From Gorillibacterium massiliense (GTDB taxonomy: Bacteria > Bacillota > Bacilli > Paenibacillales > NBRC-103111), in assembly GCF_000455485.1 (NCBI RefSeq), contig NZ_CBQR020000010.1:1-64000 (forward strand): 64,000 bases of DNA, in the 5' to 3' direction. The notes beneath the pieces are model-generated. The model saw only the letters and a program-made list of their open reading frames with translations, searched no databases and was not told where the DNA came from. This document shows, piece after piece, positions 45,429 to 53,593 of this stretch. Within the stretch, counting starts at the first letter, position 1. Each line of letters starts with the position of its first letter. The translations under genes and the position numbers were made by a program.

Positions 45429-46543
45429 CGGATTTCCAGCCCATTTCTTTTGTCGATACCGATGCAGAGCGCATCGAAAGAGAGCTTTTACTTGATTATC
45501 AGAAGGCGATCGGCCAAGCACTTTTTCCAGGTGATCCGAGACGCCATTTCTTATTACAAATGGTTCCAGCACTGGTAGCACTACGGAATAGCATTAACTA
45601 TACGGGCAATTCGAATCTGCTGCCTTTTGCGTTTGGGTCCATATTGGATGCTCTTGGTGATCGATTTAATGTTCCGCGATTATTGGAGAGTTCGGCGCAA
45701 GTGACGATCCGGTTTTCGCTTTCGACAATACAAACATCGGCCATCACCATCCCTGTCGGCACTCGTGTTACTCCGGATGGCGTTCTTTATTTCGCAACGG
45801 TATCGACGTACACAATCAACCCTGGGGAAACATTTGGTGACGTCTTGGCCATGGCTATGGTAGGCGGAGAACAGTATAACGGTTTTGTTCCCGGTCAAAT
45901 TAGACTGTTAGTTGATCCGATACCTTATGTAGCCAGTGTAGTTAACCTTGATATTAGTCATGGCGGTACAGATGCTGAAACTGACGATGCTTATCGAGAG
46001 CGTCAACGTCTTGCTCCTGCTTCGTTTAGCGTCGCGGGGCCTCGTAATGCTTATGTTTTTTGGGCAAAGAGTGCAGATGTTGGAATTACGGATGTGGCTG
46101 TTACTTCTCCGGGGCCGGGGATAATCAATATTTATCCACTCCTAGAAAACGGTGCTCTTCCCAATAAGGATGTTCTAGACAAAGTGGAGGAAGCGGTAAA
46201 AGACGATACGCGGCGGCCTTTGACAGATCTTGTGACGGTTTTAGCACCGGAGGAGGCGACATACGAGATAAGTCTCACCTATTATATTTCTTCAGAGCAG
46301 TCAGCTAAGGAAGCGGCCATTCGATCAGCTATCGAAGGTTCTGATGGAGCGATCTATCAGTACGAGGCTTGGCAAAGCTCTAAACTAGGTAGGGCGATAA
46401 CTCCGGACTATTTGATCTCAAGGCTGTATGTAGCAGGGGCATATCGCGTGGTTTTGACAGTCCCTACCTACACTCCTCTTGAAGAGTTTAAAATAGCAAA
46501 ACGGATAGGAGATCTTTCGATCACCTATGGAGGACTTATCTAA
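45425..46543 (+). CDS. Baseplate protein J-like (XkdT/gp6 type)
   Basis: A 372-residue baseplate wedge protein. ALRNSINYTGNSNLLPFAFGSILDALGDRFNVPRL, ITIPVGTRVTPDGVLYFAT, and GTDAETDDAYRERQRLAPASFSVAGPRNAYVFWAKSA are characteristic of the Baseplate J family. Size, strand and neighbours agree with gpJ of P2 and XkdT of PBSX. Confidence 0.92.
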   Translation: MTDFQPISFVDTDAERIERELLLDYQKAIGQALFPGDPRRHFLLQMVPALVALRNSINYTGNSNLLPFAFGSILDALGDRFNVPRLLESSAQVTIRFSLSTIQTSAITIPVGTRVTPDGVLYFATVSTYTINPGETFGDVLAMAMVGGEQYNGFVPGQIRLLVDPIPYVASVVNLDISHGGTDAETDDAYRERQRLAPASFSVAGPRNAYVFWAKSADVGITDVAVTSPGPGIINIYPLLENGALPNKDVLDKVEEAVKDDTRRPLTDLVTVLAPEEATYEISLTYYISSEQSAKEAAIRSAIEGSDGAIYQYEAWQSSKLGRAITPDYLISRLYVAGAYRVVLTVPTYTPLEEFKIAKRIGDLSITYGGLI

Positions 46544-47100
46544 TGGATCTTACCAATTTGAATTTATTGCAGTTGCAATCTAAATTCATGCAGAGAGACG
46601 AAGCTGTAGAGGGAATGTCCACAGCAATCGGCAAGCAATTGCGTGATATCGTTTCATCTGTAGACAAGTCTCTCATCTATGGACGGATTAACGATCTGCC
46701 TGAGGAAGCGCTCGATATCCTTGCTTGGCAATTTGGTGCGGAATGGTACGATGCCAATGTCTCCCTTGAGACTAAGCGTAAGGCGATCAATGATGTTCTT
46801 TATTTAGCACAGATTCGCGGGACACCGGCGGCCGTGAAGCGGGTTATTGAAATTTATTTTGGAGACGGCCACATCGAAGAGTGGTTTGAGTATTCTGGAG
46901 AGCCCTATTATTTTCGCGTCGTAACCAATAATGATTCCGTGACTAATGAGCAAGCTTCGCTCTTTATTAAGGCAACAGATTCTGTGAAAAATTTACGTTC
47001 TAAATTAGCTGCAGTTGTTATTCAATCCACGGAGAGCTGTGATCTCAAAATAGGAATATCACTCCACATGGCCGATAAATTGACAATTGGGATGGTGTAA
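46543..47100 (+). CDS. Tail protein I (gpI / XkdU-like)
   Basis: A 185-residue protein of the P2 gpI family: INDLPEEALDILAWQFGAEWYDANVSLETKRKAINDVLYLAQIRGTPAAVKRVI is its signature. It completes the baseplate wedge and attaches the fibres. Start and gpJ stop share one base. Confidence 0.9.
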   Translation: MDLTNLNLLQLQSKFMQRDEAVEGMSTAIGKQLRDIVSSVDKSLIYGRINDLPEEALDILAWQFGAEWYDANVSLETKRKAINDVLYLAQIRGTPAAVKRVIEIYFGDGHIEEWFEYSGEPYYFRVVTNNDSVTNEQASLFIKATDSVKNLRSKLAAVVIQSTESCDLKIGISLHMADKLTIGMV

Positions 47101-47101
47101 G

Positions 47102-48715
47102 ATGGCTGCATTTAACGGACTTTCAATAACGAGTAAAGGGGTATCTGTACAGAGTAAAGCACAAGCAGGCAGTGCGCTAAAGTTTACCCGAATTGCAATT
47201 GGAGACGGGCAGTTATCAGGGCAGCAAATTCCTTCCCTCAATACTCTTGTTAATCAAAAGATGAATCTAACCTTGACCAAACTCAAGGCACAAGCACCTA
47301 ACAAGACAGTTATCGGAGCGACCTTATCCAACAAGGATATTACTGCAGGCTTTTATTTCCGGGAGATCGGGGTCTTTGCTCAAGATCCAGACCTCGGTGA
47401 AATTCTTTATGCTTACGCAAACGCCGGTGCAGGCGCAGAATTTATCCCGGCTAATGGAGGCGCCGATACCATTGAGAAGGCGTTAGATGTCATTGTAGTC
47501 GTCGGACAAACCGCTAATGTAACTGCCGTCATCGATAGCTCTCTTGTGTATGTATCACAAACGGAATTCCAAACATTAGTAGATAATTTGCCTAATATGA
47601 CCATCGATGCCGGGAAATTTACAGATGCAAAAGTTGGAGGCTTTAACCCTGGAACACTCAGATTAGGTGTAAATGGAGTGAGTGTAAGGGCATTTGATGC
47701 AAAAGGGAATGGTGTGGTAGAGGATGAATCTATAGCCATAAACGAAGCAATCCAATATGCCAGTGAACATAACATTTCTTACGTTTATATACCAGCAGGA
47801 ACATATAATCTCCAAAACACAATCTTTCTACAACAAAACATCTCTCTTCAAGGTGATGGACCACAAACGATATTACGTATTGGAGACAAAAGTGATATTG
47901 ATGCCATTCGCACTAATGGGCTTGTTTCTAATTGCAACTTACGTAATTTCTCAATCGATTGCAATAAGCAAAATAATAGCTTTATTAATGGCGGCTCTGC
48001 ATTAAATGGTCACTTTGACTCATCTGTAATCGAATTTATACGAGTGAAAAATTGTTCCGAATCAGCATTCCGGCTAAATGATGACAGTTCTATTTACGAT
48101 TCACTTGGATACTTAAACATGGTCAGAAATAACCAAATTGAGGATGCAAACGTCGGGGTAAAATGGGGTTGGAGATGCAAGGATAGCTGGTGCATGTGTA
48201 ATAACATCGGGGCTGATTTCTGTGATGTTTACATTCAAGGTGGCCCAATACGGTTTATTGGCAATCACTTTAATGGATCTCCTGAGTATAACCTCTACCT
48301 CGAAGGTGGAAATACTCTTCTTTTTGCACATAATATTATTGAAAATGCTGGTAAACATGCAATTTATGCACCAGAACTCGGTTTTGAAGAAGCATTTAAG
48401 AACATTAGCATTACGGATAATATCATTCGCGCTTGCTCTCGAGAAACCAATAATATGTATAGTTTGATTCACATGGAAGGGAAAACCACTCATCTCGGCA
48501 ACGGTTTGCTTGTGTCTGGCAACACCCTTGTTGGTGATAATGGAAGGTTTCCAAAGTACACCGCTAGCTTAAAAAACGTACAAAATGTATCTATTCACAG
48601 TAACATTTTGACAGATGGATATTCGGGAGATACTCCATTTGACTTTGATAATGTGATATCGTCTTCTGTTGGCGGAAATATCCCGAGCAACGAAATAGGA
48701 ACGCGGGAGGTGTAA
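47102..48715 (+). CDS. Tail fibre with collar domain and parallel beta-helix
   Basis: The N-terminal ~150 residues are a phage tail-collar fibre domain (DUF3751-like: KFTRIAIGDGQLSGQQIPSLNTLVNQKMNL, FYFREIGVFAQDPDLGEILYAYANAG). From about residue 200 a pectate-lyase-type right-handed beta-helix follows (VRAFDAKGNGVVEDESIAINEAIQYA, YIPAGTYNL, then short N-rich turns). It likely binds or cuts a surface glycan and sets target range. DNA of the helix part is visibly more AT-rich than the collar part, which suggests module exchange. Confidence 0.85.
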   Translation: MAAFNGLSITSKGVSVQSKAQAGSALKFTRIAIGDGQLSGQQIPSLNTLVNQKMNLTLTKLKAQAPNKTVIGATLSNKDITAGFYFREIGVFAQDPDLGEILYAYANAGAGAEFIPANGGADTIEKALDVIVVVGQTANVTAVIDSSLVYVSQTEFQTLVDNLPNMTIDAGKFTDAKVGGFNPGTLRLGVNGVSVRAFDAKGNGVVEDESIAINEAIQYASEHNISYVYIPAGTYNLQNTIFLQQNISLQGDGPQTILRIGDKSDIDAIRTNGLVSNCNLRNFSIDCNKQNNSFINGGSALNGHFDSSVIEFIRVKNCSESAFRLNDDSSIYDSLGYLNMVRNNQIEDANVGVKWGWRCKDSWCMCNNIGADFCDVYIQGGPIRFIGNHFNGSPEYNLYLEGGNTLLFAHNIIENAGKHAIYAPELGFEEAFKNISITDNIIRACSRETNNMYSLIHMEGKTTHLGNGLLVSGNTLVGDNGRFPKYTASLKNVQNVSIHSNILTDGYSGDTPFDFDNVISSSVGGNIPSNEIGTREV

Positions 48716-48717
48716 GT

Positions 48718-49734
48718 ATGGCAGGTATACGGATTCTACGGGGATTAAAGGCAGACTTGCCGATTCTTAAAGACGGTGAGCCAGCGCTTTGCACAGATAC
48801 AGAGGAACTCTTTGTTGGTACAGAAGACAAAGGAAACATTCAGATTACCATCCCGAGCGCATCACTTATAACAAAGGGGAAAGTCCAACTCTCCAACGCT
48901 ACGGACAGTACAGATGAGATTAAAGCGGCAACTCCAAAAGCGGTGAAGGCGGCATATGACCGGGGAAGTGCGGGCGTTACAGCAGCCGCAACAGCCCAGA
49001 CGAGGGCAGACCAGGCTTTTCAATCAGCCAGTGACGGTAAAACTGCTATTGCCGCTGCGATCACTGGTATGGGGCAAGCAGCGGCGGCAAATGAAACTTT
49101 TACTCAACTGGCAACAAAGATTAGTAAAATTTCAACAGATTCAAACGTTGTAGTAGGAGAGGTCTTGTCTGGAAAAACGTTTTATCAGGGGGGGACAAAA
49201 AAGACCGGTACCATGCCGAATCGTGCTGGTGATACTTCGTCATTATCGACGGTGGTATCAGGTACAACAATTAAACTCTTACCGTCTGCTGGATATCGAG
49301 ATGGTGTAGATGACTTTGTGACATTAACGGATCTGAATTTTATAGAGTCGAATATCAAAGATGGAGTAGCTCTGCATGGGTTAACGGGTACTTATGTGGC
49401 GAAAAGATACGCCATTGTTTCGGTGGAGGGGTTACCAGGGCAGTACACCTATACAATAACAGGTATAAACTTTTTTCCGACTTTGGCATTTTTGTATTAT
49501 CCAGGAAGTGTCGGAATACAATATAATTCTTCATATTATGGTTCTGCTGGTGACGGGTGTCATATTAGTAGTGTCGGTCCTGCTTACTATTTTGTGAATG
49601 GATTCGGTGTGTCATCGCGACCTATAGCTACAATCGGCAATAAAACAGGCACATCTTGCACAGTGACCATCAGCTCTTCTCAGGGGGGGCAAGTTACCGT
49701 TGGTAGTACGGGTACACTTTACCTTTTTGAGTAG
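48718..49734 (+). CDS. Second tail fibre protein
   Basis: A 338-residue fibre. The N-terminus RILRGLKADLPILKDGEPALCTDTEELFVGTEDKGN is an attachment domain seen in many Firmicute fibres. LITKGKVQLSNATDSTDEIKAATPKAVKAAYD is a tail-fibre repeat. A helical Ala-rich shaft and a Ser/Gly/Tyr-rich C-terminal part follow. GGGAGGTG precedes the ATG. No fibre-assembly chaperone gene is found next to it. Confidence 0.82.
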   Translation: MAGIRILRGLKADLPILKDGEPALCTDTEELFVGTEDKGNIQITIPSASLITKGKVQLSNATDSTDEIKAATPKAVKAAYDRGSAGVTAAATAQTRADQAFQSASDGKTAIAAAITGMGQAAAANETFTQLATKISKISTDSNVVVGEVLSGKTFYQGGTKKTGTMPNRAGDTSSLSTVVSGTTIKLLPSAGYRDGVDDFVTLTDLNFIESNIKDGVALHGLTGTYVAKRYAIVSVEGLPGQYTYTITGINFFPTLAFLYYPGSVGIQYNSSYYGSAGDGCHISSVGPAYYFVNGFGVSSRPIATIGNKTGTSCTVTISSSQGGQVTVGSTGTLYLFE

Positions 49735-49912
49735 GGATGAATTACCATGAAGATCAGAGACATGGTTCTTTGATGAATCGAGTGGTAAATTGAAGCTAGT
49801 TGATGTGATTTCAGATCATTTAGTTATCAGCTGATTCTTATTAATCAGCATTAACTTAACAAGAGACTTCATGTGAAACTGCTCCTTTTCATTGGGAAGT
49901 TCATATCACCAC

Positions 49913-49944
49913 GCCCCCGACCGACCCCGGGGGCTATCTTTTTT
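49913..49944 (+). terminator. Terminator-like hairpin between fibre and lysis genes
   Basis: GCCCCCG and CGGGGGC form a GC stem around an 8-base loop, followed by a T-rich stretch (TATCTTTTTT). The 230-base gap 49735-49964 otherwise holds nothing recognisable. Lysis genes may be read partly from another promoter. Confidence 0.65.
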
Positions 49945-49964
49945 CTCGAAAGGACGGGGGAAGC

Positions 49965-50276
49965 ATGACACAAAAAGACTGCCCTCTGGCCGCACCTGCA
50001 TGCGATGATCTCAAGATAATGAATAACGTCATGACGGAAGTGCGGCTGCAATTGCGCGAGGTCGTCACGGAAATGCGGGGAATAAACGATTTGGTGAAAC
50101 GCGTCGAGGCACTCGACCGGTTGTCGGCGGAAACGGCGGAGGCGGTCAAGTCCACGCAAAAAAGGTTGGATAGCATGGACGCCACCGTCAAGTGGCTCAT
50201 CGGCACAACGATTAGCTTGGGAGCTCTCAGTATTGCCGCCATTGGTCTGATCCTCAAGGCGGTGGGTGCAGGATGA
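49965..50276 (+). CDS. XhlA-family hemolysin/holin-associated protein
   Basis: A 103-residue protein with an N-terminal coiled coil (VRLQLREVVTEMRGINDLVKRVEALDRLS) and one C-terminal membrane segment (IGTTISLGALSIAAIGLILKAV). This is the build of XhlA, which works with holin and endolysin in PBSX lysis. It overlaps the endolysin gene by 4 bases. Confidence 0.85.
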   Translation: MTQKDCPLAAPACDDLKIMNNVMTEVRLQLREVVTEMRGINDLVKRVEALDRLSAETAEAVKSTQKRLDSMDATVKWLIGTTISLGALSIAAIGLILKAVGAG

Positions 50277-51028
50277 TCATCAAGGGAATCGACTGCGGAT
50301 CTCCGCTTAACACAGTAAAGGCCGCCCAATTCAAAAAAGACGGTGTGTCCTTTATCGGACGATATGTCACACCGGAATCCTGGAAGACATTATCGAAGGC
50401 GGAAGCTGATATACTGCAAGCCGCGGGTTTGCAAATCCTCTCGGTTTTCGAACGCTCCGCCAACCGTACCAAGGGAGGACACAACGCAGGAGCAGAAGAC
50501 GGCAGGGAAGCCTACACACAAGCGCGGAACATCGGCCAGCCGGTGGGAAGCGCTATTTATTTTGCCGTTGATTATGACGCGCCTGAATCAGACTTTGAAT
50601 TGCTTGAGACCTATTTGCGAGCGGCTGTTGCACAAATTCCAGGCTATAAACTTGGTGTCTACGGTTCATACTCAGTCATTGAAGCCATGTCGAAACGCTT
50701 TCCGGGAATCTACGGGTGGCAAACTATCGCCTGGAGCCGAGGTAAACGTTCTGAATCCGCTCATGTTTTTCAAAGAGAAATCAATGTCACGCAAAACGGC
50801 CATTTGATCGATTGGAACGAACAAATGAGGGAAGCCGGGCTGTGGCCGATTCACGAAGAGGGGGTTGCGCGAATGACAAAAGAAGATGCCAACAAAATAA
50901 CGGCCATGTTAGGAACCGTCTACAATACCGCAAAAGTATGCGGTGCAGGTGCTCCTGCTCTTGCAGAGATCGGCAGGCTTGCCGATGAAGTGCGTGCCGC
51001 TGCCGGCCTTCCAAAACAAAACCTATAA
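50273..51028 (+). CDS. DUF1906 glycoside-hydrolase-like endolysin
   Basis: A 251-residue protein whose first ~205 residues match the DUF1906 (Rv2525c-like, TIM-barrel) domain: IIKGIDCGSPLNTVKAAQFKKDGVSFIGRYV, IYFAVDYDAPESDF, LGVYGSYSVIEAM. The short C-terminal region (residues 210-251) may bind the wall. It has no signal peptide, so release needs the holin. Cleavage site in the wall is inferred from family only. Confidence 0.82.
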   Translation: MIIKGIDCGSPLNTVKAAQFKKDGVSFIGRYVTPESWKTLSKAEADILQAAGLQILSVFERSANRTKGGHNAGAEDGREAYTQARNIGQPVGSAIYFAVDYDAPESDFELLETYLRAAVAQIPGYKLGVYGSYSVIEAMSKRFPGIYGWQTIAWSRGKRSESAHVFQREINVTQNGHLIDWNEQMREAGLWPIHEEGVARMTKEDANKITAMLGTVYNTAKVCGAGAPALAEIGRLADEVRAAAGLPKQNL

Positions 51029-51041
51029 GCGGGGTGATCTC

Positions 51042-51302
51042 ATGCAAAATGAAAATCTAACGGAAGTACTGGCTTTTGCGTCGGTGCTGGCCGTTTTTGT
51101 ATTGGCTTTGGTGCAGCTTGTGAAAAAGACCATCAACCTACCGGGAAATATTATTCCTTTGGTAGGGGTGTTGATCGGTTTAGGGGTTGGCGCGGCAGCG
51201 GCGCCTTTTACCGATTTAGGTTTGATTCTGCGGCTTTGGAGTGGGGGATTGGCGGGTTTGTCCGCTACAGGATTATTTGAACTGGCGTTTAATAAGCGGT
51301 AA
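51042..51302 (+). CDS. Holin, A118 (Hol118) type
   Basis: An 86-residue protein with about three hydrophobic segments (TEVLAFASVLAVFVLALVQL, IIPLVGVLIGLGVGAAAA, LWSGGLAGLSATGLFELAF). This build and the ending resemble the Listeria A118 holin. It forms membrane holes for the endolysin. The ATG at 51042 follows GGGGTGA. Last gene of the tailocin cluster. Confidence 0.85.
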   Translation: MQNENLTEVLAFASVLAVFVLALVQLVKKTINLPGNIIPLVGVLIGLGVGAAAAPFTDLGLILRLWSGGLAGLSATGLFELAFNKR

Positions 51303-51369
51303 ACGACCAAGGTATTTTCCCAAATAAAAAATAAACCCCTCGTCGAGGAGCTCTGCGGCTGTGAGTTGC

Positions 51370-51441
51370 TTATTCAGTTTCTTCCTTCGCGGGTTTATCC
51401 TGTTTTTCTTCGTAAGGCTCGCGGTCTTCTTCGTAGTACAT
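51370..51441 (-). CDS. Small acidic peptide of 23 residues, unknown
   Basis: An ATG at 51441 stands behind a perfect ribosome site (AAGGAGGTG, 9 bases spacer). The peptide is almost all charged and aromatic: MYYEEDREPYEEKQD then KPAKEETE. On the minus strand a GAGG/CCTC hairpin at about 51330-51345 is followed by TTTATTTTTT and could end its transcript. The rest of the gap 51442-51639 holds nothing recognised. Confidence 0.5.
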   Translation of the reverse strand: MYYEEDREPYEEKQDKPAKEETE

Positions 51442-51639
51442 GGCTGTCTTCACCTCCTTATGGCTTTTCTAACGTCATTGTACAACCTATGCATCAAATC
51501 TGCGTCATCGCTGGGTAAAAGAAAAGTCAATTTTCTTCCGATTTTTTTGTTTTTTAATTTGTTTTTAAGGTATGCGTAAGCTTATTTTCATGTTCCTCCT
51601 ATATAGTAAAAACAACCCCACAATCATTTATATAGATCG

Positions 51640-51672
51640 CAAAAAGACTCTGCCCCATGCAGAGTCTTTTTG
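51640..51672. terminator. Bidirectional terminator after the nuclease gene
   Basis: AAAAAGACTCTGC and GCAGAGTCTTTTT form a perfect 13-bp stem around CCCAT. Confidence 0.92.
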
Positions 51673-51673
51673 T

Positions 51674-52585
51674 TTACTCGCAACCGATCCCGTCGCCATC
51701 CCGGTCCAGATGTTTGCCATAGCCGGGATCGCCGATATGTACAGGCGCTGCTCCCGCGGCTCTTGCTTCTGAGCAGTTTTTGAAATATACTTGCGAGCCT
51801 CCCGTTGAAGCGGGTGCGGATGAAGTGGAGGACGACGGTCGAGGCGTTGCCGAAGGTGAGGAAATGCCGACGCTTCCCGCACCTGTACCAGTGTTTGTAG
51901 GCTTTGCCGCAGATGAAGTCGTACTCCCGACTTTTACATCCTCATTAAACCCTCTATCCGTAGCATAATTCTCTATGCTCCAAATCCCGATCTCAGCCTG
52001 CCGGGCTTTGTCCTGTATGACTCGGAACTGGTCCACATACTTCACGTTAGGCGGGTAAATATAAGCGACACGGGCTAACCCCTTCTCCAGCAATGCCTCG
52101 TTAAACATCACGCCATCCACCCAAAGGTAGCAGAGGAGACGGCCGTATTTATCCCTTTCCGATACATCTAGTTCGAGGATAGCTTTTTTCCCGGTTAAGG
52201 TTTCTTTGGCAAAAGCGGAGGCTTCCGGACCAAAAGGCTCCACCGGTTTATCCGGGTGCACCGTTTCTGGCGTATCCACAAGAAGCAGTCGGATGGTTTC
52301 CTTTTTACCGGACAGATCGACTTGCATCGTGTCTCCATCGACCACTCGAGTGATGGTGGCCGGTATCCCGCGGGGAATGGCTTGTTCCGTATCTTGTTCC
52401 GGTACATATGATGGCGATAAAGATGGCGCCTTGGTAGCGGTTGAAACGGCTGTGGAAACAGGTGAACTGGATGCGCTGGTCTTGTTGCTGTCCGCAGCCT
52501 CTTGAGTATTCGATTGACACGCGGATAAAATGATCAGACAGGCAAGACTGAAAGCGGCTGTGCACGTACGGATCGATGATTTCAT
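51674..52585 (-). CDS. Secreted thermonuclease-like lipoprotein with Excalibur domain
   Basis: The N-terminus has a lipoprotein signal (LACLIILSAC, Cys23), then a Ser/Thr-rich spacer. An SNase domain follows at about residues 75-200 (ITRVVDGDTMQVD, RLLLVDTPET, ERDKYGRLLCYLWVDG, with the family Asp, Arg and Glu residues). After a second Ser/Thr/Pro linker comes a C-terminal Excalibur calcium-binding motif (YFKNCSEARAAG... DRDGDGIGCE). It would cut DNA or RNA outside the membrane. GGAGGAGAG lies 12 bases before the ATG. Confidence 0.9.
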   Translation of the reverse strand: MKSSIRTCTAAFSLACLIILSACQSNTQEAADSNKTSASSSPVSTAVSTATKAPSLSPSYVPEQDTEQAIPRGIPATITRVVDGDTMQVDLSGKKETIRLLLVDTPETVHPDKPVEPFGPEASAFAKETLTGKKAILELDVSERDKYGRLLCYLWVDGVMFNEALLEKGLARVAYIYPPNVKYVDQFRVIQDKARQAEIGIWSIENYATDRGFNEDVKVGSTTSSAAKPTNTGTGAGSVGISSPSATPRPSSSTSSAPASTGGSQVYFKNCSEARAAGAAPVHIGDPGYGKHLDRDGDGIGCE

Positions 52586-52742
52586 TTCGCTTGCGGTCTC
52601 TCCTCCAATAAAAGTGTTAGTTGCTATGCGCCAAAATAGTATAACATAGACATGACAAGCAAGTTATTCAGTGTTGACAAAGGATTTTAAGCTTATTTGG
52701 AGAAAATCATATAAAAGAAGCAGTATAGACAGGAGTGGACCC

Positions 52743-52898
52743 ATGATCAAGGAATTCAATAAAGCATTGCGAATGATGGAAACCATTTACAAGCGCGAGC
52801 TGACAAAAGAAGAGCGTGATCAATTGCTTCGAGCCTATTTAGAAGGCTATGATTTAGGAGAACATTTGGACACCGGTGAAGTGCAGGTAGACAAATAA
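52743..52898 (+). CDS. Small helical protein of 51 residues, unknown
   Basis: A short charged helical protein (IKEFNKALRMMETIYKRELTKEERDQLLRAYLEGYDLGEHL). CAGGAGTG lies before the ATG at 52743. No family is recognised. It directly precedes the DinB gene by 31 bases and may be expressed with it. Confidence 0.6.
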   Translation: MIKEFNKALRMMETIYKRELTKEERDQLLRAYLEGYDLGEHLDTGEVQVDK

Positions 52899-52929
52899 GG
52901 GCTTGGTTACAAGCGGAAGGATGATAGGC

Positions 52930-53430
52930 TTGGAATCTTATGTTTTCGATTGCCTGGAACGTTTGGACCGCTCTCTCGGTCATGTGGAAAAAAGCATTCT
53001 CAGCCTTCAACATGAGCAGCTTTGGCAGCGGCTTCGTCCGCAGATGAATGCTATCGGTAATTTGGTTATGCACATTGCCGGGAATGAATATCAGCATATC
53101 GTGAGCGCCATTGGCGGACAGCCATTTATCCGTAACAGGCCAGCTGAATTCAAAGCAGACTTTGGCGGCGATGGAACTGAACTGCTAGCCCTTCTCCATG
53201 ATGTGCGGCAAAAAAGCAGGGCAATTCTAGATAATTTGTCGGCCTCCGATCTTGAAAAAGAAGTTGAAGTCCAGTACAGCCCCGATTCGAAGGTGGAAGG
53301 TTACACGTGGCCGATCCGTAAAATTTTGCTGGTTGTCACGGAGCATTACAGCTATCACAGCGGGCAAATTGTGCTTTTAGCACGAATTTTGCAGGAAAAT
53401 GATACCCATTTGCTTCATTGGAGACATTAA
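52930..53430 (+). CDS. DinB-like (DUF1572) protein
   Basis: A DinB/YfiT-type four-helix bundle. Metal-ligand histidines appear in NAIGNLVMHIAGNEYQHI and at EHYSYHSGQIVLLARI. Members include thiol S-transferases and stress proteins; the substrate is unknown. The TTG at 52930 is 8 bases after AAGGAT; an ATG three codons earlier overlaps that site. Confidence 0.8.
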   Translation: MESYVFDCLERLDRSLGHVEKSILSLQHEQLWQRLRPQMNAIGNLVMHIAGNEYQHIVSAIGGQPFIRNRPAEFKADFGGDGTELLALLHDVRQKSRAILDNLSASDLEKEVEVQYSPDSKVEGYTWPIRKILLVVTEHYSYHSGQIVLLARILQENDTHLLHWRH

Positions 53431-53452
53431 GATTTAATATCTTCTTATATAG

Positions 53453-53488
53453 GTGCCGGCGGTGGGAGATCATCCTGCAGCCGGCTTT
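53453..53488 (+). terminator. Terminator after the DinB-like gene
   Basis: GTGCCGGC and GCCGGC close a hairpin of about 30 bases followed by TTTTG. Confidence 0.6.
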
Positions 53489-53516
53489 TGCTCATTTGCA
53501 GCACGCAAGCTCATGT

Positions 53517-53546
53517 TTGAATAGAGCCCCCTATCGGCGCTATACT
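53517..53546 (+). promoter_or_regulatory. Promoter of the hydrolase gene
   Basis: TTGAAT (53517-53522) and TATACT (53541-53546) with an 18-base spacer, 47 bases before the start. Confidence 0.55.
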
Positions 53547-53593
53547 TGCCCTGTATGCTAAATTTTGAGGGAGGGAATAGGAGGTTAATATCC

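Noticed and set aside
49735-49964. Small gene between second fibre and XhlA
   Set aside because: No frame of useful length with a ribosome site; only a hairpin is seen.
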